Source: Chlorella sorokiniana (Eukaryota > Chlorophyta > Trebouxiophyceae > Chlorellales > Chlorellaceae). Taken from it: a DNA stretch of 64,000 nucleotides. Shown here piece after piece: positions 34,718 through 45,008 of this stretch (positions are counted from its first letter, which is position 1; every line of letters begins with the position of its first letter). A model generated the notes under the pieces. The model saw only the letters and a program-made list of their open reading frames with translations. It did not search any database and was not told the DNA's origin. A program made the position numbers and the translations under genes. The stretch lies in NCBI GenBank assembly GCA_025917655.1, contig CP084619.1, forward strand, positions 310,001 to 374,000, read 5' to 3'.

Positions 34718-35796
34718 ATGCACTCTCGACCGTCAGCACGCAGCCTGGGGGATGGGAAAAGCCATGAAGGAGGCAGGAGCTGCTCGGGCTCTTTGCCTTG
34801 GGCGGTGCAGCCGTCAGTTGGCAAAAAACACCATCTTTGGCATTTCTCATCACTTCCCTGCCGTAACACCACTGAGAAGCAAGCGCACTTCATCGAGAAC
34901 ACTGTGTTGCTGCTTGCAGTCGTCATTCAGCGGGGCAGAGCAGCTCTAGCGTCGCCCAAAGTTCCTCAACCGTGAAGCTGAGCCCCGCCAGCAGGCGGTG
35001 CAGGTGCGATATGCCCTCCCGCGTCTCGAAACACGACCGCAGCGGCGGGCAGCGCTCCAGTGAGAGGGCCTTGAGCAGCAGCGCTGCTACCACCTGCCAT
35101 TGGGGCACCTGTGCACATCAATGGAGAACGCGGACAGGGGATGGAGTGTGTGATCAGGCGACGGGGGCGAGCGCACGCCACGGAGGCGGCCAGCACCACA
35201 GGGAAGCAAGTGGGCATAAAGAAGCAACACGTGTGGAGCCGTAAAAGGCCGTAAAAGGCCGTAAAAGGCAAACAACTCCCCGCCCGTTCCAGACCCCTCA
35301 AACCATGCACAGGGGCCTCGCTGCACCTTGAAGGCAGGAAGCGGTCCCGTCATGCGCAGCGTGCGCAGCAGCTCGTCCACAGCGCGCGCCCAGCACGGGC
35401 GGCAGCCCTGCCGCCAGCGCGCGGTGCAAGCACCTCGGGCGCAAGCGGCGGCGGAGGGGCCAGCTCTGCCTCTGGCCCCGCTGTCAGCATCTCCACTGCG
35501 AGTGGGGGCAAGCGGGGGTGGTGTGTTGTGTGAGTGTGTGTGTGTGTGTGATGTGTGAGGGCGGTTGGTGGGTGGTGGAGAGGTGATCAGGGCAAGGGCC
35601 GCGACGAGGTCGCAGTACGTGGGCATCACTTCAGCAGGCCAGAGGCGAAGGGGCCATGGAAAGGTGTGGCTGTCTCTCATTGCAAACGCAGCCATAGTGC
35701 AGGCAGCTGCGCCGCCAGGCAGTCGGCCACTTGGTTAACTGAGAGGAGCGGCCCCACATGCGCATTTGTGGTTGCTGCAGCTGGCAAATGGCACAC
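34718..35796 (-). pseudogene. inverted, decayed copy of the RPAP2 3' end
   Basis: On the minus strand this repeats 14872-16035: the intron with its dinucleotide run, the exon matching 15187-15398, the next intron, the terminal exon (PQWQVVAALLLKALSLERC to ELLCPAE) and 3' flank. The copy lost about a dozen bases and then about 35 bases inside the 15187-15398-equivalent exon, and lacks about 50 bases of flank. Presence of introns excludes retroposition. No upstream RPAP2 exons follow beyond 35796, so it cannot make the phosphatase. The terminal exon itself remains open. Confidence 0.85.
35241..35269 (+). repeat. 10-base unit GTAAAAGGCC in three tandem copies
   Basis: Three back-to-back copies within the RPAP2 pseudogene intron; the source copy at 15.4-15.6 kb lacks the expansion. 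Confidence 0.9.
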
Positions 35797-36030
35797 GTAG
35801 CTCCAGCGCACAGCCCTGGTGCAGCTGATGCCGGCCTTGCCTGAGTTCCCGTCGCCCATCCCCTTCCGTACATTTTTGGACTTAGTAAGGACACTTTCAG
35901 GCTCCCTGGATCCCTCCAAAACTGCCATGCACCCGATATGTCCTCCTCAGCCTGCTGCTGTTGCGGTAGCGGCCACTTGTGCAGGTCCAGCGCAAGTGTT
36001 GTGTCTTTCATTTTGCATGTACTGCGTCGT

Positions 36031-37622
36031 TCAGGGTATTTGATCGACAGGGATGGTCTCATTGCGGGCCATGGCTTCCAGCAGAGCAAAGTATTGCGCC
36101 GTGTAGAGCGGTTTGTTCACTCCTTGGCGACCTTTCGTGGCAACATGCGCCAAAAAGTCACGTTGGCTGGTCACAGGGTCAACCTCCCACCGCTTCATGT
36201 TTGGGCAAAAGGGGTCCATGTGCATCTGCAAAGGCCAACAGCAAAATCAACACCCGCCAGAATTCCGTCGAACAATGGAGCATTAGAACCAACGTTGACT
36301 TACATAGCAATTGAACCACTTGGGCGAAACAATCTGCAGGGGCGGGTCCAGCATGCCCGTTAGCCATCCCCAACCCCTGTTGTAAGAGCCCATGGCAACA
36401 CTGTCGCGTACCTTGATGTGGTTTCGCACAGCCCAATGGGAGTAAGGAAACACCAGCTGCCGAATGACTGCTTGATCCCCAAGCTGGCCATACAACGGGA
36501 TGCCATCGCCATTGTGGGTGAAAACCTGAAATATCAGCCAAGAATCATACCACATAGATAATTTGTTGCTCCCACCTCCAAAAACGCTACTTCCAAGCTT
36601 ACTTCCAGCATGAAAAAATGAGCCCAAGCACTGTTCCGGACAAAATATACGCCGGCTTGTATTCCAAAGTCAAAATTGCTATAACACTCGGGGCCGCAAT
36701 GAAGTCAAAGCCTGGGTCGAGGAACGTTTCTAGTGGCCGCGACGGGTCCATGATGAGCGTGTCCATGTCCACCTTGAACACCCAATCGTAGTGGCGCAGC
36801 ACGCTCAGCACGCCAATCAAGCTGCCCAGGTATTTGTGCCTTGGTTTTGCCAGGTCATTATCAATGACATACATGTCGTAGCCATGCCGCTCCGCATATT
36901 CGCGCTTGTTTTGGAGCAATCTTTCACCCCACTCATCGAGGTAAATGTCGCTGCCTGATGACGTTGTAGTGACCATGGCTGCATGCATGTGAACATGTTG
37001 GTGGCGATGTGTACAATGCCTCGCCCAGACTGACGCCTCACCGACTCGAACGCGGGCCAGAGAGTGCCCGGTTTGGACCGATTTGCGACGGCAGGGAAGC
37101 AGAGGGGACTCGGAGGCCTTTCCATCAAGCAACTCCTGTCGGTATCGAGCTGCTGCATGCAAGAGCTCTGCAGTCTTGTTGGCATCAACCGTTACGAGTG
37201 AGCTGACATCCAGCGCCTGGGATCTATTGACATCTGTGTGGGCGCCAAAGAGGAGGTGCAGCTGCATGGGGTGGTCGACGGGCCATCCATCTGACAAGGC
37301 ATCGCAGTTGAGAAGGAAGTCGATTGGCATTTGCCAGGTCGCATTGTGATACTTGAATGGAGAAATCTGTGTGTGTCCTGTAGCATTGAGAATATTTGCA
37401 CGCGTGCCAGCCAACCCTGCACACACCGAACATAGTCAAGGGAAAGCAGCAACACAGCTTCGCAACTGCACTGGGGAACTGCCTACCAAAGCGAGTTGAA
37501 TTATGTTTCGTCACTGTGGCCGCGATCCAACCCAAAAATACGCAACAGAAGGAGTGCACCAAGAGGAGGAGGCGGGTAGGCCAAACACTGCGAGACTCCA
37601 ACCTTTCCCTCACAAGCGCCAT
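36031..37622 (-). CDS. Golgi glycosyltransferase, GT34 (GMA12/MNN10)-like
   Basis: It starts with an ATG at 37620-37622 and a type II anchor (RLLLLVHSFCCVFLGWIAA). Exon 1 is 37487-37622 and exon 2 begins at 37416; later exons carry KREYAERHGYDMYVID, a DxD site in WVFKVDMDTLIM, and DFIAAPS. Further exons give YGQLGDQAVIRQLVFPYSHW, SYNRGWGWLTGML and KWFNCY, and the last ends ARNETIPVDQIP at TGA 36031-36033. The order fits alpha-galactosyl/xylosyl transferases of GT34, which act on wall glycans. A stretch near 36980-37060 is probably intronic, and the exon between 36560 and 36740 is not clean. Another GT-A family cannot be excluded. The gene is divergent from the GT31 gene with 255 bases between the two starts. 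Confidence 0.6.
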
Positions 37623-37877
37623 ATTGCACGCCAATCATCGTCCAGAAGGAGAAGAAGAAGGAGGAGGGGGAGGGTTGAAAAGCGAGTTTCGGTACTGCTT
37701 GACGTACGCCACCGTAGGCAGCAACACATGCAGTGAGACTGTGATACGGACCGCACCAAAACCGCGAGGCCCTGGTCGGGCCCCTGAGACGCACGCTGTT
37801 GTTTGTTGTTTGTGAGTTGTGAAATCCGTCTCTGCAGGCATCAACTAGTCCCGTTATCCACGAGTGGGACTCAGCAA
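37623..37877. promoter_or_regulatory. 255-base shared intergenic region between two divergent glycosyltransferase genes
   Basis: The GT34-like start (37622, minus) and GT31 start (37878, plus) face away from each other with only this segment between. Any promoters must overlap or share elements. No core motif is certain. Confidence 0.5.
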
Positions 37878-39518
37878 ATGCGGATACAGCCGAAAGTCCA
37901 GCACCATGAGGCTAATCTTAAGTTTTGGAGAACCGTGGCAATCTGCTTGGCAGTTCTGCTTGGTGCTACTCTTCCACTCTTGGTATGTGATCAACATTGT
38001 TGCTTTGATCATCATAATTGCATGACATTTTGAAGTACTATCCTCCTTTAGGGAGGAACGCTCCGTTCACTACCAACCATAACAAGGACAACCGGGCCTG
38101 ACATTGTCGCCCATTCGAACGGCAAGGTGATTTGAATACCCCGCCTTAACTGGCATGTTGTTTGGTGGTCGTTGACGGTCGATTTGAGACGAGTAAGCGT
38201 TGGCTTGTCAATTGTCGATTGAAACTGCAGGAGGCCCAGGAACCTGTGCATGTTTTCTTTGGAGTTTTGTCTGCATCTAAGAATAGGGCAGCGCGAGATG
38301 CTATAAGGGAAGGCTGGGGCTCTACAGCTGCAATCCACAAGCTGCTGTTTGTCGTGAGTAGACCTTCCGACCTAAATGCAACTCAGTTCGACGAGGTGTG
38401 GCTATGCTTGTGTGAAGATTCCTGTTAACCTATCTAATGCAGTTTTTTCATCTGCAGCTTCGAGCTGAGGTGACAGAGAAAAAGGATATGTTGCTGTTAC
38501 CCCTGGTCATCGACGATTACAAAAACATAACGCATCTCACGCTGGAGATTTGCAGAGTAGCGTCGGCTGATCGTTCTGTTACGCATGTCTTCAAGGTGGT
38601 TGCGTTGCAGGGATCATTCGCATTTGCGCAAGTCTATGACCAGGTGTGCATGGTTCTGCAGACAGATGACGACAGCTTTGTCAAGGTTGATGAAGTCATC
38701 CAGGAGCTTGAACAAGCGCCGCGGCAGCTCATGCAGTGGGGTCACTATTGCGAGGGAGATCCGATGAACCGAGACCCAAACAGCAAGCAGTAAGAGGGGC
38801 AGGCGGAAGAGTCATGGTGTGCCGAGCTGCAATCCTGACCTGATTTCAACTGATTCAGTTATGAAGATCCAGAGACGTGGCCCAATGGCAAAAGTCCAAA
38901 ATACTGCCGAGGCATGGGGTATGCCCTCTCAATCGACCTGGCCCGTGAAGTCGCTGCAGGTGGTGGCTGCTGGCTCCCCAATTTAACTTGCGGCAGTTTG
39001 TACTCCATGTCCATAGCCTAACCTTGCACCTGCTTGCTTTCGGTTGGCTTGTGTGTTGACAGGGGCCGCCCTCAAAGTTCCACGTTGGCAACGCATATTG
39101 GATCAGCCCTTGGAGGACAGGGCGATGGGTCTTTGGCTGGAATTCATTGAAAAGGATCGTGGCGTGCAAATCTCTAGAGTGCAAGCGAAGGACAGGTGAG
39201 GCCCCCATCGCAGCAGCCTGCGGTTGTCTTTCTTCTCTCAGGGGCTTGCACCATGAGACCTGCAGGCTGAGCGAATATGGCTGCAAGGACGATGCGTTTG
39301 TGTCGCATCACGTTACTCCCGACACGCTTCGATGCACTTGGCTGTCTGGCGGCCGCTGTTGCGACAAGGTGGACCATGTTTCAGAACAAAATTCTGTGGC
39401 TGGTCAGGGCCCTTCCAAACCCGTCGGTGGCCGCATGACTGATCCACTCAACACCCAGCTAGCACCTGTTGCACAGTCGTCAGGTGATCCCGGTAAAGCT
39501 ACTTACAGGACTGTTTAG
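37878..39518 (+). CDS. beta-1,3-galactosyltransferase family protein (GT31)
   Basis: Exons: 37878-37982, 38052-38126, 38231-38395, 38458-38789, 38859-38959, 39063-39195, 39242 onward. A short cytosolic start is followed by an anchor (VAICLAVLLGATLPLL). Then come the GT31 blocks: VHVFFGVLSASKNRAARDAI and REGWGS, LLLPLVIDDYKNITHLTLE, the DxD site VLQTDDDSFVKVDEV, and YCRGMGYALSIDLAREV, ending with EDRAMGLWLEF. GT31 enzymes add beta-1,3-linked galactose or GlcNAc in the Golgi lumen. The C-terminus is Cys-rich (CRLSEYGCKD, GGRCCDK). The frame stops at 39518, but splicing at 39483 would carry it in phase into the methyltransferase at 39567, so this may be the first half of a fused protein. Confidence 0.75.
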
Positions 39519-39559
39519 AACTGTAGGCTGACAGGCTTGACGCCCGTGTTGCTGCCTTA

Positions 39560-40339
39560 ATGGCAGGTGCAAACTGTGACGATGGCTTGGCGGCCTTGCA
39601 AGAGCAGGTTGCAGCTATGCGCACATTCAGAATTGCTTATGGCGAGTTGTACTGCAAGATCCATAACATCGGGCCCACTGGAGGATTCTGTTTGTACAAC
39701 ATCAGTGCCTCCGTTGGTGGCCAAGATTTCTTGGATGAGAACCTGTGCACCAAGCTAGCCGCCTTATTTGCGGCAAAGTCCGTCTGTGATTTTGGAGCAG
39801 GAAAAGGACAATACGGGGCGTGTATTTCTAAGCATAACACTGGAGTCCAATGGATAGGCTATGATGGAGCGGAAGGAATTGAGCAATCAACAGGTGCCGT
39901 GCTTGGCAGGCGTTGGCGCTGTCTCAGTCCTGTCGTGCATGTTGTGCCGGGCATGAACTTATCGTCTTGACCATGGCCTGCACCAGCCAGCACTCATGCA
40001 GGTGGAAACGTTAACTTCCTGGACCTCGCGATCCCCCAATACTTGGGCAGGCAGTGGGACTGGGTGCTGAGCCTTGAGGTCGGTGAGCACATCCCTAACG
40101 AGTTTGAGGCAATCTTTCTGGACAATATTGCACGCCATGCTGTTGAGGGCGTAGTCCTGTCTTGGGCAGTTCCAGGCCAGGAGGGCCACTATCATGTCAA
40201 CAACCACGACAATGACTACGTCATCGATCGCATGGCTAAGCTTGGCTTTAAGTACAACGACACACTAAGCAATGACTTTCGTGCCACAGCAGTTCTGCCG
40301 CACTTTCACAACACAATCATGGTGTTCATGCGCAAGTAA
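39560..40339 (+). CDS. SAM-dependent methyltransferase, possibly the C-terminal half of the GT31 protein
   Basis: Two exons, 39560/39567-39893 and 40002-40339, encode a class I methyltransferase-like domain of about 230 residues. The SAM-binding glycine motif is SVCDFGAGKGQYG, followed by WIGYDGAEGI (acidic residue of motif II) and VLSLEVGEHIPNEF. It ends with VLSWAVPGQEGHYHVNN and NTIMVFMRK, stop TAA at 40337-40339. An ATG at 39560 is in frame, but it lies only 42 bases after the upstream stop, leaving no room for a normal promoter. An AG at 39565-39566 joins exactly to the GT31 exon ending at 39483. I favour a fused glycosyltransferase-methyltransferase, but a separate gene is possible. The acceptor is probably a sugar hydroxyl. 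Confidence 0.7.
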
Positions 40340-40978
40340 GCTTGTAACCCTGCAAGGTGCGGCGCAGGCAGCACAGGCTGGGGGCTGCCACATAGTGTGT
40401 GCATCTGTCCTGGGGGATGTAATTTTGAAGCTTGGGCAGGGAACCCTGTGCCGGGTGTGTGGCCTGCCTTGAGTTTAATGATCATGACCGGTCAAGGCGA
40501 GTCAAATCAGCTAACTACATTGCTGTACTATTTTGGTACCGCATGGGGGCAATGAGCCACAAAACTTTCGGCCGTTCCCTCGCACGGTCTCGGCCCGACC
40601 GACCGTAAACGCAGGCGCAAACTCCAACCCGCCCGCGAGAGACGAAAGAAGGGGAGCAGGAGTTTATGCCCATGTGAGGTTGCGAGTACGAAACCTTTCA
40701 GAGTACTGTCGGCTCCACAGCGCCTCAAACAGGTTTTTTCCTGCTATACGATCGAGCACAAGCCAGACACGTTGGGGCACCTCGCTCTACAAGCCCGACC
40801 TTGGCCTGGTTGAAGCCGTGGGCAACCCCAGCATGGTGATTTGAACGAAGTACCCTTGAGGTTGGCTCTACTCACCGGCGGTTGCTCTCTTTTTCTTGAG
40901 GGTCTTTATGTTGCTGCTCCTCTGAAGGCAAAACTTGGGCTGCCCAGCCAAGCCCCAACAAGGGCATACACATTGGCC
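40340..40978. other. intergenic or 5' leader of the TylF-like gene; nothing recognised
   Basis: Short frames are present, including hydrophobic codons near 40850-40978 in frame with the downstream anchor but without an ATG. Confidence 0.4.
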
Positions 40979-42127
40979 ATGGTGATCGTCCTCATGGTAA
41001 GGTTGGAAGAAACTTGCCATGCCCCATATGTGACTATTGACCTCTGTTTCCAATCCAGTGTTTTCAGGCTTTCTCCCTGGGATTCTATGCTGGCAGCCAG
41101 CCTCGCTTCCACCGGCTTGCGCTGCCCAATGATGGTTCAAATCAGGCACCTTTGTCGCACAACAAACTGCAGCCGCAAATCGCTGCTGACCCTCTTGCGG
41201 GCAGCCATTCGCCTGGCATGGATAGCGCCCCTGTGAGCCCACGTAAGACTTGATTGTCTGTTCAGGGAGTCTTGGACAATATTTGCGTTCGTGCTCTTCG
41301 TGGAACAATGTGCTTGCAGAAACCAAGCGGGAGATTGTCTTTCGAGCCCTGTTATCGTATCTGGAGAAGGCCGGCCCGGAAGGCGATTATGTGGAGACGG
41401 GTGTTTGGCGCGGGCGAGCGCAGCCATTGTTGCCAGCCACTTGGTCTGCAAGAATCAGACAAAAATGAAAATGTGGCTTTACGATGCATGGCAGGGCATG
41501 CCCGCGACTATTCCTGAGGACGGGCTGGATGCCAAGAAGTTGCACGAGGCAGGATGGGGAAAGGAAGGCGGAGCCGTAGAACCTTCATCGCTTGACGATG
41601 CCATGGCAGCGTTGCGTGCAACTGGAATTGATGTGGACGCAGGCACGTTAGGGGGACCAACAACATTGGATGCACGTTTCTACTTCTAAGGCAACTGCTG
41701 TGTGCTTGCAGGAGTGATTATCCGCAAGGGATGGTTTAACGAAACGTTCCCCCTTGAAAAGCCTCCCCGCGTGGCTTTTCTGCACATTGACTCGGACTGG
41801 TACCAGTCAGTGATGGACAGCCTTTTGACCTTCTACGACCTCGTTCCAATTGGTGGCGTGGGTGAGTTTGGGACGATGCAGCCACTTCCTGCTCCCGTCC
41901 CATCGGCGCCATCCATCCTCCTCCCCCACAGTGCTGTTTGATGACTTTGGCGCATGGGAAGGATGCCGACGAGCAGTGTGGGATTTTTCGCAGCACGTGG
42001 AGAGCACCCCCTCCTGGAACGCATGGGGTACGAGCAGGTGTACTTCATCAAAGGAAAAGAACATAATCGCAAGTCAGGCGCTACCGGCCTGTCTTTGTCA
42101 GCATTGGAGCCGCAGATGACTTGCTGA
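40979..42127 (+). CDS. TylF/macrocin O-methyltransferase-like protein with N-terminal membrane anchor
   Basis: Exons: 40979-40996, 41059-41242, 41266-41642, 41712-41861, 41932-42127. The first residues form an anchor (MVIVLMCFQAFSLGFYAG), then a low-complexity stem. The catalytic part has VLAETKREIVFRALLSYLE, GDYVETGVWRG (SAM site), KMWLYDAWQGMP, VIIRKGWFNETFP, FLHIDSDWYQSVMDSL and YDLVPIGGV with LFDDFGAWEG, matching the TylF family of sugar O-methyltransferases. The intron at 41643 begins with GC. Two single-base losses are seen, in a G run near 41412-41414 and in a T run at 41984-41988; the stray exon at 3590-3795 ke​eps the latter base. Methylation of a Golgi glycan is the likely role. The stop is TGA at 42125-42127 once the frame is followed past the T run. 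Confidence 0.75.
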
Positions 42128-42607
42128 CCGCATGATTACACTTTGCCACGGTTAGTAAGGCACCGATCTGGTGACACTGAAGCACCTTCCATCCACAACA
42201 GCAAACGTTGTTGGTGAATGCGATGCATGGCATCCCCTGACAACTGCAAAGTATCTGGTGGCCACCTGGCAATGCGCCTGCCACGTACTACTAGATCTGG
42301 TTCAGTCGTACCCAGTCCTTCACCCCCTTCCCCACTGGGGGGATGGCTTTGGCACGAGTGGGGTCAAAATGGGGTCTATATATAGCTGCCATGAGACACA
42401 TGCAGGCATGCCAGGTTTGGCCACACAATGAAATCTTATGACCTTCACCAGCTGTTGATGGAGCCCACTGTGCTGTCTACTTGGTTGCTGGAATAGGATG
42501 GGCTGACGGAGCCTCCGGAGGATCCTGCTTGAAGTGCTCCAGTGAGCGGGACCAAGCGGCACTGCTAGTGCAATTTGTGGTTAAAACTTTATACTTGGAA
42601 CAAGCAA
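42128..42607. other. convergent intergenic region; nothing recognised
   Basis: It lies between two 3' ends. It contains CACCCCCTTCCCCAC near 42319, repeated near 43618. Confidence 0.4.
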
Positions 42608-43577
42608 TCAAGTTATGAAAAAGCTTTTGATAGTTTGAAAAGTTGCCGCCCGAATCAGGAAATTTAGTGTGCCAATGTTGGGGTGGACGTCCTCCTTTGC
42701 TTTGAAGATGCCCTTCGCGATGTAGTGTTTTTCAGCGCTGCGGTCGTGATGAAATCCGTCCCACGTGGAGTCTTCAACTCTGCCCAATGACAGTGCGTAA
42801 GCATTGACCACCTTGTGGCCCGGCAGGGTGGTCAGGTGGGGCACTAAAAGCGAGTCAAAGAGAGGCGCATTGTAGCGTTTGTTGCAGATCCCCCGCCAGT
42901 AGATAGCCAAGCCAGAAAAGTTGAAGCCTCGCAGATTGGAATCCACGTACTCGCCGCCGCCACGGCGCATGACGGGGATGCCTGCAAGTGGGGCAGTCCA
43001 GTGAATTGTTTCCCAGACTCCTGTGTTCCAGACCCACACATCAGGGGGACGCTGGGTCATATACCTCGTCATGAAGCCTAAAGCTGACGGATCGGCAATC
43101 TCGTAGGTGTAGGTCCAGCTGATCTTGAGCATGAAGCCCTCATGCCCGACCCAGAAATAAAACTCCTCCTGGGCATTATCCATTGTGCGTGGCGGGTCGC
43201 AGCCAACATCTGCCATCGCCTGGTGTGAGCGATTGGGCAGCGCAAGGGCTGCATTGGCCAGCTCGCATTACAGTCCACGCGTGCCAGAATCTCCAAGCAT
43301 ATAGATCCAGAGGTCGCGCCGCGTGGCCGCCAACAGGTCAGTAAGCATGGTAACTTGCGGATCGCCGAGGTCGACAAGTGGGTCAGGAGTGGGGTGTAAG
43401 GGTTGTGCCAAGCTGCATGTCGTTGGCCGCCACACTGTCACGCCGGGCGCGGCTGTGCTGTTGGTGTAGCACCCTTCGTATAGAGCGGCTGCGTCCGTGC
43501 AGGGAGGCAAGTCGTCATGGGCGCGGTGCGGTCCAGCAGCATGGTCTTCCTCGCACCAATTCGTTGCCTGCAAGCAG
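42608..43577 (-). CDS. SGNH-fold PC-esterase/TBL-like protein, likely glycan O-acyltransferase (5' end unresolved)
   Basis: The minus strand carries a short Cys-containing lead (RPTTCSLAQP), then the SGNH block I Ser motif in LWIYMLGDSGTRGL. After it come DPPRTMDNAQEEFYFWVG, PPDVWVWNTGVWETIHW, YWRGICNKRYNAP, and the C-terminal catalytic-type DGFHHDRSAEKHYIAKG with the Asp-x-x-His pattern. This order matches the PMR5/TBL and CASD1-like acyl-esterase families that O-acetylate wall polysaccharides. An in-frame TAA interrupts the frame right after GDSGTRGL at about 43266-43268; the frame continues on both sides, so it is either an error or a nonsense allele. Exon boundaries upstream of 43577 are unclear. 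A signal-like start (MVTLLLCLCGFCAQC) lies at about 44112 on the same strand. Confidence 0.6.
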
Positions 43578-43835
43578 CTGTTCACTAGTAATTTTGGTCC
43601 AGTTTTACCTAATTTTTCACCCCCTTCCCCACAAGCCAAAATGCACTTTACCACCTTTTGAAATCACCCCCTTTTTGGACCAGTACATAGTTGTTAACCC
43701 AGAAAATTTTCGTCATGACATATTGTTTTAATGGGTGAAAAGGGTTCTTACCACCTTTTGAACAGAATGTGGTGAAATAAGGGGTCATAAGAAAACCAGT
43801 ATAAAATGCAGTCATTCTCAACAACCCAGTTTTTG

Positions 43836-43854
43836 ACCTGCTAAAATAGCAGGT
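43836..43854. repeat. short inverted repeat, 8-base arms
   Basis: ACCTGCTA, three A residues, then TAGCAGGT. It lies in the AT-rich segment upstream of the esterase-like gene. Confidence 0.8.
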
Positions 43855-44984
43855 TATAATAGCTGGTGAAACCCTTTGCCCCCTTTTCAACCTGCTTGTT
43901 AACCAGCTGTCCTTTATTCCCATTCTGCATGAATTTGCTGTGCTGGTAGTTACACAAAAATGAATGAAACAACAAGAAGTGCTTCCTGGTGGGAGGGGAG
44001 GGGAGGGGGGGCCGCGGCGCGTCAAAACCATGGACGCACCAAGTGCTTTGTGGGCAGCCCGCCACATGCATTGCGCACAAAAACCACACAAACACAACAA
44101 CAACGTGACCATTAATGCATCCTGCTGGAAGGCAAGCCTGCGCCTTGCTCACCAGTCAAGGAGAAAAGTTCTGTTGCATGTGTGCAACACTTGACGCCGT
44201 TGCTCCTAAGTGCTACCAAGGCCATAGGGCGTGTGAGGCTGCTCATGGCTCTTGTACACGCCCAGTGGGTGCCTGGAAAGCAGTCACACCCCAAGTTGTG
44301 ATTTTTGACGCTGGCTAGCAGCATCAGAAAGGGTGCAAGTGTTGCTGCGCAGCAACCGCTGGCGGCAGCAGCGGCAGTTGGCGGCCATCAGTAACTAGCC
44401 GCGCAGCCCCCAAACCCCACACCTTCTATCAGCGCAACGTATTGGGCGCTACTATTGAATGCCGCTGCGCGATAGAGGCCGCGTAAAGGGTCGCCCGGTT
44501 TGCGAGACGGCCGCACGCCTGCTCCTAGAGGCTGAAGGGAGGTCATGAGAGCTTATCATAGCATATATGTCAGAAAAGTAAGCGTTGCAGACAGCGCCGG
44601 GGCACCGAAAGGGCGCCGAGTTTGAGCCGACAGCCAGCAGTACTTCGTCCTGCCACCGAAAATGGGCCGCAAAACGGGAGGCCCACTGCGCCTGTTCTTC
44701 TTATAAACAAATCAAACGAGCCATGTAATTGCATTTTAAAGGGACAGACACGGCATCTTGTACTCAGGTGCAGCCCACCCCATTGTGGCGGCCCTTCACC
44801 AAGTTGCGCTGGCCTTTTACACCCTTTTGGGGCAGCTCGACTTTCATAGCCAGGAGGCCTAAGAATACCTCCCTTATGATTATGAGTGGTTACTGGCCCT
44901 CAAAATGACCAGAAACCGTCGCTTTCACTAAAGGTGGTAAAGGAGCAGGAACTGGGTACAAATGCTGGTCAAAGCCGCCCAGAT

Positions 44985-45008
44985 CTACTAGAGAACGTTC
45001 TCTAGTAG
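44985..45008. repeat. perfect 24-base palindrome
   Basis: CTACTAGAGAAC followed directly by its exact reverse complement, with no loop. No gene overlaps it with confidence. Confidence 0.9.

Noticed and set aside
25139-43268. Two in-frame TAA codons in otherwise conserved frames (near 25140 and 43267), suggesting a reassigned stop codon as in some ulvophytes
   Set aside because: TAA, TAG and TGA all end clear genes in this window (for example 40339, 21264, 24403), so the standard code fits; these two are errors or nonsense changes.
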